From positions 1,426,001 through 1,490,000 of the forward strand of contig CM065882.1 in assembly GCA_033439255.1 (NCBI GenBank): a DNA stretch of 64,000 bases, read 5' to 3'. The notes beneath the pieces are model-generated. The model was not told the origin of the DNA. It worked only from the letters and a program-made list of their open reading frames with translations, and searched no databases. The position numbers were made by a program, and so were the translations under genes. Source of the DNA: Hericium rajendrae. Lineage: Eukaryota; Basidiomycota; Agaricomycetes; Russulales; Hericiaceae. This document shows positions 1 to 11,765 of this stretch, in pieces; within the stretch, counting starts at the first letter, position 1; every line of letters begins with the position of its first letter.

Positions 1-104
1 GCATGGACTGTCATCCTTTCTGCAAAAGCTGTAAGCATCCCCCCTACAACACCAACAGGATATGCGTTCAAAACTGAGAGAGATTATATAAAGCAAAGAC
101 TAAG

Positions 105-1280
105 TTAAGTAGCAGAAGGTGCTGTGTCTTGCATAAAAGTGTCTTCTAATCCTTCTACACGATCTACCCCTTGGACGCTGCTGCTCTTCACCTTCTTCGC
201 CTCCTTCTTCACTGAATATCCAATGCGTCTCTTCATAGTCTTGGAAGGGGAAACAGTTTTAGTAAACTGTGCGGTATATACTTGCATGTCGTAAGCCTAA
301 TAGTGATGTGTGAGCAAGGTTGACGAGTAAAGATCAAAAGAAATAAGTTGCCTCTTGAAGCTGACGATCCAAAATAGCAATAGATCTGAGCTTGCACACC
401 ATTTGATACATGCCTTTCTTTGCCCAGAGCAGTACAGTACCAAAGGATACCTGCAGCTGAACTATTTGACCTGAGCGTATGACTGCTGGATCAATAGCAG
501 TGTAGTCGTAGTTAGATGCTCTAAAAAAATATTCATCAGATTAAAGCGACATTGAACTGATGAAAACAAGAGATCGTACAAGGTATCAGATTGTCTCTCG
601 TAATACTCCACTTTGTTGTCTTCGAGGTGAGCACCTACATTAGATGTAGCTTGCAGCAAGATACCTTGGGGATCTATGACGTCTCCAAATGGAACAGGAC
701 TATGACCCTGAGATTGAGAGAGGGGAGTGACATAGCGATTGGAAAAGGCGAAAGACGGATGATCTTCCGTCTGATCAGGGACCCAGGGTCTGAGACTGTT
801 TACCGAATAGACACTATCGATGAGATGGTGGATGGCAGCGATGCCCGTTATAGCCTGCTCAAAGATTGGTGAGCTGAAGCCTAGCAAATGCACGCTCTGC
901 TTGGCCCAGATAGGCTTTCCAGGTAGGCTAAAATGATATCATTCAAGTTATTACAGACAAAAGAGAGATAAAGTTGACACGTACCGGTTACGATGCAAGA
1001 CAGGAGGTAAATCATAGTCAAGCAAGACACCCTGCATCTCCCAGACAGCCTCTTCCAGTTCCGCCTCAGGATCACTGTTCCGTAAGACAACCTTTGCAGT
1101 ACCATCGGGGGTCTTATGTGAAACATAGTTTGCACGCAAAAATTTGATCTGAGAAAGACAACGTTCAGAAAGAGGTCATAAGCAAGAATATAGCTAGACG
1201 CACATCTGACATATGTTTGAGCTGAAGGTGACGTGGCAATTGCTGAGCAGCATCCTCACAGATTTTGAGAGCATGAGTTT
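105..1280 (-). CDS. conserved hypothetical protein, five exons (5' end not found)
   Basis: Five minus-strand exons can be placed by splice sites and an unbroken frame: 1280-1204, 1148-985, 927-580, 520-352 and 296-105 (stop at 105). The last intron would be GC-AG (donor at 351, acceptor at 297). The protein contains ...LPRHLQLKHMSD, then an acidic stretch, HRNRLPGKPIWAK across the third exon join, LEDNKVEYYERQ, and IVQLQVSFGTVLLW followed by MVCKLRSIAILDRQ. The tail has KRRIGYSVKKEAKK, a basic, nuclear-signal-like segment. From memory this QVSF...LRSIALLD...RKVGY arrangement recurs in many uncharacterised Agaricomycete proteins; no biochemical role is known to me. The start codon lies upstream of 1280 and was not identified. 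Good splice sites and frame argue for a real gene; the function is not inferred. Confidence 0.6.
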
Positions 1281-1774
1281 CTACAAATTGCGGTTAGCTA
1301 GGAGGAAGTGCAAAAGGACATAGACTTATGACAATCTGACTTGTTCAGAAATTGGATCAGAGAGTGAGACATTGTACGGTAAGAGAAGTTGGAGATGAAG
1401 AGAGGCGTGTATATGAAAATAGATGGAGACAAAATGAGGAAGAAGAGGAGTGATGCAAGAAAATTTGGGCGGTTTGACCTGGACAAAAAATGAGATGAGG
1501 TGATTTCACATATTTGTTTGATTGGTAGACGGTCAGAAAAATATCATGTGGATAGACAGGTGAAGAGCGTTACCAGGATAGTCATAGACTTTGCAATTCT
1601 ATGTGAGTAAAGCGAAGGTGTCCAGACCATCTGAGAAATGGATCTGGGTTATGTCAATGGGCACTGCCAATCAGCTTAGGCCATGCTGCAAAAATTGGAC
1701 GGAGCAACAGTGTTAGTGGAGAAGCAAAGATTGTTAAAAGTTTTAGAGATCTGTAGATTCTGTCAACTGGATCA
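1281..1774. other. spacer with possible upstream exons of both flanking genes
   Basis: Minus strand: a short open frame around 1370-1320 (MSHSLIQFLNKSDCHK) could be the first exon of the gene at 105-1280, but no convincing donor follows. Plus strand: from about 1657 a frame reading ALPISLGHAAKIGRSNSV runs in phase into the ORF at 1775 except for one in-frame TAG at about 1749-1751. That stop could be a real end, a C-to-T change, or part of an unrecognised intron. Nothing else is seen. Confidence 0.3.
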
Positions 1775-2157
1775 ATGTCCCAATTCAGCTGTTTGCCAAC
1801 TCCGTTAAACAGCACTACGGAACTTTCCATCAAGGTTCCTGGTTCTCGCTTAACCAAAGCAGAAGATCAGCGGTGCGGAAGACTCGATTCTAACTCTTCC
1901 GCTGAACTTCCAATTCTCAGTAAGTCTGTAGTTTCAGATTGGATACCAGATTCAAATCTTGTTTCATGGTACGTGTCTTAGGTTTCTTCTTTGCATTCGC
2001 TTATTTCTTATCTGTCCAATCCACGTTCAGTATGTCAGATTCTCTCTTCGCTTCACCAACACCTAACAACCCGTCTCCTTCTTTTCCTCAGACAAATGTC
2101 AAGTTAGATGCAACTGCGCTGCATTTCAAAAATGTCAGGACCAACCTTGAGGCTTGA
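1775..2157 (+). CDS. small hypothetical protein, two exons
   Basis: Exon 1 runs from an ATG at 1775 to 1968, the intron 1969-2030 has a GTACGT donor and a TTCAG acceptor, and exon 2 (2031-2157) continues in frame to a TGA. The 106-residue product begins MSQFSCLPTPLNSTTELSIK, is rich in Ser, Pro and Thr, and ends KNVRTNLEA. No domain, signal peptide or membrane segment is visible. The true start may be further upstream, because the same frame is open before an in-frame TAG near 1750. It lies head to tail with the larger gene at 2523. It could also be the 3' part of a longer gene. No function is inferred. Confidence 0.35.
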
Positions 2158-2522
2158 GTGGTCTAGAGCTATAGGTCAGTTCCATTCGGTCACATTCCTT
2201 GACTACCAGGTGTTCATATCCGTCTGCCCCAAAGATCTGTTCACCGATGAGGGTCAGTAGCTCGTAAATTCAGCATGTGGTTGTTACTGATTGGTCAGAA
2301 TATTTGCAATTCTGTCTTGCAGCCAAGGTGATCATGGCAAAATTCCCTCGTCCTTTGTCGAGTGCAGAGGTCAATTCTTCAAGTCTATCTTTGGCTGGCC
2401 CTAAATCACAAGCATGCAGACCATATAATCTTGAGTGACAGCATCGACTGCCCTTCAGCATCTTGCTGCCCCCTTGTCCCCTCATTCATTAACTGCATTG
2501 TTCTGTCTTGCTATTAGCTGTC
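2158..2522. other. intergenic, possible short exon
   Basis: AT/GC-balanced spacer. The only coding hint is a 34-codon plus-strand ORF at 2334-2438 (MAKFPRPLSSAEV...) just after a TCTTGCAG acceptor-like site; it could be a terminal exon of the preceding gene. An opposite-strand ORF over 2270-2485 has no splice or codon support. No repeat seen. Confidence 0.25.
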
Positions 2523-5500
2523 ATGTCTGGTCGCTCTCTTCGTTCTAAGACCAAAAAGGTCTCTGCTTCTACTGTTTCCAAGGCTCTAAGCCGCACCGAC
2601 ACCATGCCAGTCACACCAGTCAATCGAGACAAGGAGCGCATTCAACCATCTGCTCCAAAGGGCCTGGCTCGTAACTCTTCCAGCGCAAGCACGCTAGGAT
2701 CTCGGTAAGTTGAGAGATTTTCGTACGTGCTAAGTGCCAGTCTAAAACATGTGTTTTTCTTCAGAAAGCGGGCCCTTGCAGGGGACGAGTCTGACGATGA
2801 GTCAGATGTACCCTTCACGAAGCGGCTATTCCAGTCAAAGGACGTTGAGTAAGTGAACATTGCTACAATGTAGGTAGTCTTCTCATGACATGATTTGTAG
2901 AGTGGTCATAAGCCCCTTCAAAGGCACCAAAGTTCGTCCTGACAAGAAGAGAGCCAACAAGTACGTCTTGTCATAATTTTAACTTTTTGCTCAGATTTAT
3001 TGAGTTGGATACGATCACAGAGAGGCTGTTAGTTTAGATTCAGAAGATGAGTAAGTCATGTTCTTTTGTCAGTATTTTTGTTTCGGTCCATGTCAGCTCA
3101 GTCGTATCTTGTTGCACAGCCCATTCAGTATGGAAAAGAAGTCACGGCAGACGCGGTGAGTTTCATTGATCTTTATCAATATTTGTCTGATTTCTAATGT
3201 TTCATCTGCAGCAAAAAGCCCAAAGTCGTACTCATGGACTCCAGCGACGAAGAATCCAACACCTTACCCGTCGAGAACAAGGTAGAGGAGATGGCAGCTG
3301 AGGAGCAGGAGATTGACGTAAAAGGAGATAAAGAGGAGGAGATAGAAGAGGAAGAGACACACTACACGGTCGAGGATCCATTGGAGGACGAAGATAAATT
3401 GTATGTTCATTTTTTTGACGTCCTTGAATTGACTCACATCTAGTATTGTATTAGCGTTCCAGAGGATTGTGCAGTCACAGATGTCAATCTGATGGACAGG
3501 CTTCTCAAGACTTCCTACAAAAGCCTGCCCAGCTTGGAGTACGTCTCAACTTGCTTAACTGCAGATTCCTCATGTACTCATTTGAACTCTTAGCCATTCT
3601 GTTTCTCTGACTGGAGGCAGCATCAATGTTCAGACGTTGGGAGCCAGTCTTCTGACGGAGGTTGAGTATGGAAATCTCAATTTAGAGTAAGTCATTCTTA
3701 TTATTGCGTTATTAGATGCAACCTAACATAATGATTGTATAGCTATCTTGTTCAAACTTGGTGGAAGAGGGCCAATGCTGTGCATGGCAAAACGATTCCT
3801 TTTTTTTATCATCAATGAAAGTATATAAATTACCGTCATGTATGGTCATGTACAGGTATACTGACATCTTGCATGCAGGCCTGTACCTCATGTCTTATAC
3901 TTGGCATGTAGCATTGTGCTGGGGCCAGTGCCTCATGCATGCCTGCTACACCTCATGTCAGCTCACTATGCCTCATGTTCACTGGTCACACCCTATGCTG
4001 GTCTACCACATCTCGATGTACCTTGTGGATGGGCCAGTGACAGCTTAGAGATGACTATAGCTGAATGTGAGCATGTCAGCCAGCACAACTATATACATGC
4101 ATTGTGTGTTGCTATGTGCAGGTGTGTCACCTGCCTGTACCTTGTGCCTCATGCCTCATACACAGACATACCAAGCCATGCATAGGCTTAGTGCCTTATG
4201 CATGCTTATCATGCTACACTACATCTTGCATACAAGCCACCATCCTATAGATGCTTACTGTACTTCATGTACAGGCCCACAGCATCTTGACACTCTGCAC
4301 ATGCTTGCAGCACCCTGTGCATGGCCACCACACCCTGTTGATCTCCTGTACAAGCTAGTAGCAGCCTTACATATGGGCCTGTATGCCTTATGCTCACCCT
4401 CTATGCCTCATGCATGGCTCTCAACATCTCACACATCCTCACTGTGCATTGCATCTTATATATAGGCCCACTATAGTTTAACATTGGTGAGCATGGCCAC
4501 TGGACCTCCTGCACAGCTATGACACTTATCATGCCTTGTGCATGAACCTAGTGCCTTATGTACATATGTACTTTTGTTGTGCCTTACCAGTGCACACATG
4601 CCTGCACATAGCTCTACCTGTACATGATGTGTACCATTGTGCATGTGTGCACTGTTTGAACTTGTAATATACTTGATTGTACTAGTAGCTGTATGAAATA
4701 TAATTGATTTTGGCTTTATATCTCTTGTATCTGATTGATCTGAGACAGTACTAATAGCAAGGATCATAGTAGGGATCATATAGATCAGAGCAAGCCTTTG
4801 AATTTATATGATTTGTACAACAACTACAGCTATCTTTCAGAAACATGTAGCACTATATAGTGTCCAACTACTGTTATGATAGCTATGATAGGCCTCATAG
4901 TCTTACATAGTTGAGAACTGTGGTGGTATAAATAGTGATAGACCTTATAGTGCTATGATAAAACATATAGATCAATACTGGGCTATATGAAATTTTAATT
5001 TTTCAGATGATACACACTACACCAACTCATATATGTACTCTTGGCTCACATTTTTTGACCTATGCATACTTTTGTTGATTAGCTTACACATGTATCAACC
5101 TATGAGCATCACAACAAACTTATGTATGCTTCTACTACCTCATACATTTCCTGTTAGCCTGTGCACCTTCTATTGATTTGTATACATTGCTGCTAGCACC
5201 AAAGACAGAATTTAATTTCTATATTTGGATTTTTTTTCTGACTTCATCAGGAAGGTTGACAACTTTCTGATTGACCTGACAATTTCTAACCCTACTGACA
5301 ACTTCTAATTGACCTGATCCACCTGAAAGCAATCTTGAGAAGCAAATATCTGATCAGACTTTTACATTCAAGAAAAGACATTTATTGTCAGATATATAAG
5401 TTTTTAATCTCTAACTAATAGATATATCAAAATCTTTGATATCTGAAATTTTTGAAAATCTGAGAGTGTCTGATTTCAAATCTGGAGGTCAAATATCAGT

Positions 5501-8500
5501 CAGATGGATCAGACAGTGTCAGATACCATCAGATGCTCTCAGACAGTTGCAGATAATTTTCAGATATTTGACCTCCAGATTTGAAAAAAATGTCAGATTA
5601 GACACTCTCAGATTTAGAAAATTTCAGATATCAGAGATTTTGTTATATCTATTAGTTAGAGATTACAAACTTATATATCTGACAATGAATGTCTTTACTT
5701 AAATGTAAAAGTTTGATCAGATATTTGTCTGTTAAGATTGCTTTCAGGTAGATCAGGTCAATCAGGAGCTATCAGTAGGGTTAGAAATTGTCAGGTCAAT
5801 CAGAAAGTTGTCAACCTTCCTGATGTTTTACAAAAAATAACATAAATCATACCAGTTTTTTTTTTAAATAGAGCTTATATCTCTTCAATGTATAATCTAG
5901 TCAGTATTTTTCTATTTTACATGCATAAAATACTATAAAAATTGAATTCTTATCTTCAAACCATATTTTGTATACTGGCAGAAATTAGTGACCAAATATG
6001 GCAACTACTTTCTGGTAAAATTGCCTGTCGATTAGCATGAAGGTTTAGAGTAACAAAAAACTTATACAAATGCCTGAGAGCATCAATTGTGCAAACATCA
6101 CTTTAAGTATATTAGGGTTCAACACAAGTGCACTCATGGGTGACATAGATTTGAACTCGCAGGTATTCTATCTGTCCAAGGTGCTGACCTGGATCCATGC
6201 AGATTTGCACCACTGGGTGATCTGGAGCTGCAGGTCAGGTATCTGTGACATCACAGGTCACTTGCAAGTCAGTTGGTCTGAAAGTTGTGTCTCACTTTTA
6301 CGATGCCCTTCTCTTTGTTTCTTCATCTTAATCCTCCTCTTTTTACCATATCTCCTCAATTCAATGGCAGGATGGGTGTTATGGAGATTCGAGAGGCTTC
6401 TAAGTGAGTCCAAAAGCCTTTTATTTCATTGTATTGTACTGATCTCAGGAGTCTCACTCGATAACAGGCAAGGCTCTCATTTTTCACTGTTCTTCCACAG
6501 GTTTCATGATGTTTGATGGGTTTCATGACATCCCACCATTTTTTGACATCATCCACCATATTTTGTGTACCATCTGTGCTTCTCCCATCGTCCTCATCAA
6601 CAGGTCAACCAGCCAACCGGCCCTTACCCATCTTCGACAACCAGTACTCATGTGTACCAGAGATTTAATTCCCACTCACAACAGTAAGAGCATGCACAGT
6701 GCCAGTCTAGCGCTGCAACTGCAAGGCCCACAATGCCTGTCAGGTCTTGTTGCTACAGCATTGTTGCTACAACAGCAAGGCTTGACATTTTTTTGCTGAT
6801 CATCCGAGCAGTGCCTAGCATGCCTCAACAATGCGCAGTTGTCTACAAACAGCTTTGCATATCCTTGCATGTCTGAGACAGTGTGCATCTACCAATACAT
6901 GCCCTGCCAGCATACACATTTTTGACTACATGCCCCCACCATCCCATAGTCCATTGCTCAAACTACATGTGTACATTCGTGCCCATGGACGTCACACACG
7001 CCACTATGCATGCCGTCATGTCATTTGTTTGGCAGAAGCCCAATGTGAGGCAAGTTTTATATGCCATCAGTGCTATTCAACAACCAAAATGCACCCTCCC
7101 CGGTCTCATTCCCAATTTCCATCCAAGCTGGTGATGTCATTTGTGTGTGCATGCCCACAGCTATGCCAGTACACCAGCACCCACATATGCTCCCCTTGCA
7201 CATGTGCCAGCCCATGTGCACACACATACTTAAAGCTGCCCCACCGACATGCACATGCCCATGTCGATGCTACAAGTATGTCGCATGCAGCCTTTTGAAT
7301 CCATGCCTTGCTTGTAGACTTTATACACTTCATGGGTATGACAAGATATAGTGATAATGTGCATATGTGATTGAAGCTGTAAGTTAGTGTTGGCAGATGA
7401 CATATAGTATGTAGTTAGTTAGGGATCATGACATATAGATTTGAACTTTGCAATATAATATGTTAACCAAAATAAAGTTTGGATAGCAGGTTACTCACAG
7501 GTCACTCACAGGTCAATGGGTTTGAGCACAACCTTGATCTGGATTTGTACAGGTCTCAGCCACCAGGTGATCTAGATCTACAAGTTAGATACCTGCAGGT
7601 CAATTTTATGGGTATACCCGTGTTGACCTACAGGTGACTCTGACTTGTGTCGAACCCTAAAGCATATAAAAAAACACTATTTAATCTAATCTAATCATGA
7701 GTAGTTCAGCTCCTACCTCTGATAACTCTATATTTTTTGCTATGTTATATATCTTAGTACCTTATTATATATATAATCTGGTATGTAATACAGTACACAC
7801 TTGTCATATCTTATTATACTCAGCTCGATATATGATATACACTATTATATATGCTTATATTATAAATACTTGTAATATCTACAATTATAATAGTAGTCTA
7901 GTTGTATGTCTAATCAAACAAGATTCAAGATTGAATATATGATCAATGTCAAACATTGTATTGTTGAACAAAGCTAATGGCCAATCACGATCAATAGCAG
8001 ACCTTGTTCGGCCGCACAAGGTCTGGTGGCTGTGCTTAGCTTATGTCAGCAGTAGTTGATGTTGCGCTCTCTGCTCTCTCTTCTTTTCTTCAGATAGCTT
8101 TGAAGTCAGTGTGACACTACCAGTAGTGCACACTAACTACAAGGCTTGGACACGCCCAGTCCCCATCTGCAGCGAGTTGCGGCTGAGGTGTCCAATGATG
8201 GTGTGGGGCCATCACCAACTTTCTGCTGATGATGTGGCATAGAGATCAGGCCATAGAGCTCTCAATACCACATCAATCAGAATGAGTTAAAGCTTGTTAG
8301 AATCAGATTTACAATAGCTCTAGAATAGTGCCACAAACAACAAAATAGCATGACAAAATGCTGACCTATTGGACTATATGTCTATGATGATGTGGCAGAC
8401 TGTTTGCTTTATAGCTCTGCTGATACTGCATCAATCATGATGTATGAGGGCTTGTTGAACTCAGATTTACAATAGCTTTCTAACAATACAGTGTACAACA

Positions 8501-10576
8501 TCATAGCACCATTGGTTGTTGAGATAGGAGACAATACTGTTTTGCTAATATAGCATATAAATCGAAGAATATCTCTGCTTACAGTGATCCGATTTTCGTA
8601 TTCTAAATTGGGTTGGAAAGATGTAATCCAAGATATATGAACACAATTTACCGTTTGTCGATTGATTGCTTTGTTGCAGAGCTATAAAGCAATCACTGTA
8701 TACAGTGTATTGGCTCTCTAACCGACTTATGCTTATGTAAGCAGGCGCTAAGACCTTGTTCGGCCGCACAAGGTCTTGTAAGATCACATGACCGAGTCTC
8801 AGGACCCACTGCTACCGATAAATTGCATTTTTTGCTCATTTTATCAATAAACAGTATGTACATTTGTTTGCTGTGTATCATTTTAGTGGCTGTATCTTTC
8901 TATAAGCAGTAAATTATGTTAGAGACCAGCTTTCTGGTATATTTGGATGCAATTGATAACAAGTGAATCGGTTGAGTACTGATTAAGTTAGCTGGAGTTC
9001 AAGCATTCTAGGGGAAAATGCAGAAACAATTCGCATTCTGCGAGTTTTGCACCGATCCTAACGCCTAAGGTACCGTCAGAAAGCTATCAATAAGTAGATT
9101 CTGATGCATTTTAGAACGAGTAAATTGGTTGAGAATTGGCCTAGTTAGCTAGGGTTCAAGCATTTTAGAAGAGGAAAAAAAGAAACACTTTGCATTCTGT
9201 GAGTTCTTAACCGATTTGGATGCATGAAGTATGGTAGCAAAGCTATAAGTGAGTAGATTTAGACGCATTTGAGAACGAGTAAATCGGTGAAGAATGGACT
9301 GAGTTAGCTCAAGTTCAAGTGTCATAAAGGAGAAATGTAGAAATTCATTGCATTCTATGAGTTCTGCACAGATCAGGATGCAAAAAATACTGTCAGAAAG
9401 CAATAAATGAGCAGATCCAGATGCATTTGAGAACAGGTGAATTGGTTGAGAACTGATCAAGTTACATTAAATCAACAAAGTTTGGCTAGAGCTGGAGTTG
9501 AACCTGCAAACTCGTTAGATTGAAGATATGTGATTATATAAGCCAACTGCCTAATGGGCATAGTCATCGTTTTGGTGTCGTTTTCACTATGAAAAGGCGG
9601 TATAGAGTAAACGATTCTAAGGAATCGTAATTATGACGTTCAGTCAGAATGTGTCCTTGGATCTGATAAACCCAGCTCGGGTGGACCCCAATCTTTTTGA
9701 GGTGAATACGGCAACCCATAGAGGCATCATCTTCAAAGAGAATGGGCAGGTGGCTCTTTTTGTCACGATTGGCTTTGTGGTGAAGTCTGATTTGATGGAG
9801 GGCCGTATGATGAATACTGGAAAAGGTATGTTCTTGGTTGTGTTGTTCAGTTGTTTCTGTCTAATTGTAATCATTTAGGGAAGCGGTACATAAGAGAGCT
9901 CTACGTATCTCCTCTTAGCATGGAGTGGGAGAGGGGATTGGCATTTTATGGGTCAGTGTTTGGCAAGAGGAAGCTGAGCATCTTTTGCATGGAGGGCGGT
10001 GTTCCATTTGGCACTATGGTAGGAGAGCGTGAATCCACTGCCTCATCGAGCAAAGCAGAGATGCCTAAATCTACAAGTAAGCCCCTTTTATCTGAATTAC
10101 ATGTAATTATCACTAATACCATCTTTAGAATCTACTGCGTCTTCTGCTTCCTCTTCCTTGTCAAAGGGAGGAAAATACTCGTTCCCCACTCCGACGTCTG
10201 GTGACAACCAGACTGATGCCAGTTCTGGTACCGGAATCAAAGACATGACCAAGCGTCCCTTGGGACTTTTGGATACTAGTACGTCTTTTATGTCTTAGCT
10301 CAAAAGATGTTGCTGACCATGAGACTTGATTATATAGTTCCTGTCTGGAATTGTACCAGGTTCTACAAGCGTCTTGGTGAAGGTGGTACAACGATCAAAG
10401 GTGATCCCCGTTTTTTGTTCACGAAGGCTCACAAGCTTGCAAAGCATACCAAAGGTGACTTGGAGTTGGGGGATTTAGTGGTGGTAATTCACACCATGAC
10501 TGAGTTTGTAAAGAGCGGCTACAGCAACTTGAACTTGAATGTTCAAGGCATTTATCTTCTTGCTAGAAAGCAGTGA
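2523..10576 (+). CDS. uncharacterised host-type gene, 13 exons, exon 9 split by a Helentron-like insertion
   Basis: Start ATG at 2523 (MSGRSLRSKTKKV). Exons in one frame: 2523-2704, 2765-2848, 2901-2960, 3021-3050, 3120-3155, 3212-3400, 3455-3538, 3594-3686, then exon 9 as 3743-3756 plus 9631-9825, then 9879-10076, 10129-10278 and 10338-10576 (stop). All introns are GT-AG, 52-70 nt. The N-terminal half is low-complexity, basic and acidic (SDDESDVPF, DSSDEESN, long Glu runs), as in nuclear proteins; the C-terminal half is globular (NPARVDPNLFEVN, ERGLAFYGSVFGK, VPVWNCTRFYKRL, LGDLVVVIHTMTEF). I recall similar C-terminal domains in expanded Agaricomycete families of unknown function. Removing 3757-9630 joins CAA-A to TT-ATG without a frame change, so the gene was intact when hit. 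As it stands the protein is cut after about 250 residues unless the insertion is spliced out. Confidence 0.65.
3810..5009. mobile_element. CATC element L7-1 (1.2 kb, CpG-depleted)
   Basis: Begins CATCAATGAAAG and ends TTTTTCAGATG, flanked by a 2-bp duplication AT (3808-3809 and 5010-5011). The interior is a degenerate run of GCCTCATGC/TGCATGCC-like words. The right part (about 4590-5009) is collinear with the AT-rich arm of the L elements (TACTTGATTGTA, CTATCATAGCT-type words). I read it as a shortened, CpG-decayed L element. Several ORFs of 90-130 codons overlap here, but they follow the repeat words in every frame and are not genes. Confidence 0.6.
5245..5825. mobile_element. MITE M1 (CATC-M family, 581 bp, near-palindromic)
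   Basis: Starts CATCAGGAAGGTTGACAAC and ends with its reverse complement; inverted arms extend well over 100 bp each side. Target duplication TT is proven by HLN2, which has the uninterrupted site near 13202. The interior is packed with TCAGA/TCTGA words. Same family as M2 and M3. The 88-codon ORF inside is repeated in every copy but is part of the inverted arms and has no protein-like composition. Confidence 0.8.
6113..7659. mobile_element. hAT-type MITE H1-1 (1547 bp)
   Basis: Ends are TAGGGTTCAACACAAGT and its inverse (one mismatch), with an 8-bp duplication AAGTATAT/AAGCATAT, the hAT signature (TAGGG ends, 8-bp duplication). No transposase. The middle holds a CpG-poor degenerate repeat and a decayed copy of the intron-hairpin module (donor GTGAGT near 6400, hairpin near 6448-6480). 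Copies of the same element are at 13488-15034 and 28604-33053. Confidence 0.75.
6448..6480 (+). other. decayed 3'-splice-site hairpin in H1-1
   Basis: GTGAGT donor near 6400, branch-like TACTGAT, CAG, then arms GAGTCTCACTCG / CAGGCAAGGCTC that pair imperfectly. In HLN2 the equivalent branch motif is TACTAAT. CpG positions appear lost to TpG/CpA. Confidence 0.45.
7999..8024. repeat. GGCC-core hairpin, first of a pair (HLN1)
   Basis: Arms AGACCTTGT and ACAAGGTCT around a CGGCCG core. An identical 26-bp hairpin lies at 8751-8776, bracketing 726 bp. The pair is kept in all three long HLN copies, with CpGs intact in otherwise CpG-poor DNA. Confidence 0.7.
8751..8776. repeat. GGCC-core hairpin, second of the pair (HLN1)
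   Basis: Same 26-bp hairpin as 7999-8024. A further palindrome, CACTGTATACAGTG, lies close by at about 8694-8707. The pair may be the ends of a small fold-back insertion fixed in the HLN ancestor. Confidence 0.65.
8930..9470 (-). repeat. subterminal tandem repeats, ~155 bp unit, of HLN1
   Basis: About three and a half diverged units, recognised on the minus strand by CGATTTACTCGTTCT, AGCTTTCTGACAG and GCTAACT...CAATTCTC. They are related to the much longer 158-bp array in HLN-R (35650-37416) but have lost the GTAAGT donor. Confidence 0.6.
9483..9563 (-). other. tRNA-like block (Pol III A/B box-like) near HLN1 5' end
   Basis: Minus strand: TTAGGCAGTTGGCTTAT resembles an A box with D-loop, and GCAGGTTCAATTCCAG resembles a T-arm/B box at tRNA-like spacing, about 70-150 nt inside the element's 5' end. 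The acceptor stem does not close, so it is not a tRNA gene. The same block is in HLN2, HLN-Q, HLN-R and the HINE. Confidence 0.5.
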
Positions 10577-10810
10577 TAGATTAGACAGTTCATTATTGAC
10601 TGAGTTGCTTAATTTTGTTACGCTCTTCAACTAGACTTTACTTTTACGCTCTTCAAATAGACTTTGCTTTTTCTGACTTTGTTTTGAAAGCGTGGTGTGA
10701 ACTAAAAATAAATTTTGTTTAAAAATAAACTCTGTTGCTGTTAAGTACCAGAGTTCGATGGATGAGGTAGAGATCTCCCTTTTTCTAGTAGTCATCAACG
10801 CCGCCACTGC
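10577..10810. other. spacer between host gene and Helitron
   Basis: No gene seen. A direct repeat TTACGCTCTTCAA...TAGACTTT occurs twice (about 10618 and 10643). The expected 5' terminus (TTACGATTCC) of the Helitron that follows is absent, so that element is probably truncated here. Confidence 0.35.
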
Positions 10811-11765
10811 ATGCATATCACAAAGCATTGTGTTGAAGGTTTGTGGTCTCATTTGTGGCAAATCTTGATCAAAGGGTCAGTGTTAAAGAACACATGCAGA
10901 ATGGCTCAGGAGCTCATGTTAAAGAACACATATAATATAGCTAAAGAGCTTATGGTTAAAGAGACCATACGTCTTTGGATAATTATGCTAATCTCAACAA
11001 TAGTGTTATGTTTGTGGATAGTGATACATACCATGCTTTTACACAAGATAAGTTCAGTTTTAAAACATGTTCAATGGCGATTGAAGGTTTTAGTACATAA
11101 GACAACTGATATAATCTGTAACAACTCCTTATCAAGTTATAATAACCAACGAGGTGGTGCTAGACAGGACCCTGCAAATTGGTCATATAATGAAATTGTT
11201 GATTTTATATTAGATCCTATGCATTTTGAAGAAAATACAATGTGGAGTTTTGTTTCTCATAGTATAGATTATACATCAATGACAGATAATAGTGTTCAAA
11301 CTACTGTCCCAGTTTCAAAGCTGATAAAATTGAACAAAGCTATGCTTGTGACTTTATGTCTGCAGCATAAGATAAATGCAAATGGTAGAAATAGTCTCAA
11401 TGAATTGCAAAGTAAATTGAAAAGACATTGTTGCAAGAGTGATAGATGTGAAAAATACATTACAGTATTTCAAGTGTGTGAAAAGGGTAATAATGCAAAA
11501 TGCAAAAGATATAGAGCTAATAAAAAGCAAGACAAAAATTTAAATAGTAATATCAATAAATCATTTCCTCCAATTCCTCCTTCAAAAAAACTTATTGAAG
11601 ACATTGTTTCTGCTTATTGTAAAGATATTCAACCAAATATGATATTAGAGGGCTCATGTGCTGTTTGTGATTTACTTACTCCGATTAAAAATCTTTCTAA
11701 TCTTTCTCAACTTGGTGAAAGAGGGCCAATGCTGTGCATGGCAAAACGATTCCTTTTTTTTTTAT

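Larger units (their letters stand above)
3757..9630 (-). mobile_element. Helentron-like element HLN1 (non-autonomous, 5.9 kb)
   Basis: Element strand is minus: 5' end TTACGATTCC at 9630, 3' end ...CCCTCTTCCACCAAG at 3757. Near the 3' end the GGAATCGT motif is the inverted partner of the 5' ACGATTCC and is followed by a GC-rich hairpin, the asymmetric-terminus layout known for Helentrons/Helitron2. It has no coding capacity. It sits between A and T of exon 9 of the flanking gene with no duplicated target. Contents along plus: CATC element L7-1, MITE M1, hAT MITE H1-1, a pair of GGCC-core hairpins, subterminal tandem repeats, and a tRNA-like block. It is nearly identical to HLN2 apart from M1, so the two copies are recent relatives. 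Confidence 0.75.

Noticed and set aside
3758-4779. Cys/His-rich ORFs repeated in L7 copies (also 11857-12739, 25338-25832, 33803-34404)
   Set aside because: They recur because the element recurs; GCCTCATGC words read as CLMP/HASC patterns in every frame. Not zinc-finger spacing.
5436-5702. 88-codon ORF present in all three M copies
   Set aside because: It lies in the inverted arms of a MITE, with low-complexity SDF/LRVS readings from TCAGA words.
6831-7351. 155-codon ORF in H1 copies, apparently conserved
   Set aside because: Conservation is at DNA level between recent copies, and the third copy (31866-32420) differs without a synonymous bias visible by eye.
9483-9563. Functional tRNA gene
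   Set aside because: A and B box-like motifs are present but acceptor and anticodon stems do not pair; repeated within transposon ends.
10618-10675. TTACGCTCTTC as the 5' end of the coding Helitron
   Set aside because: Only TTACG matches; the ACGATTCC word that mirrors the 3' GGAATCGT is absent.
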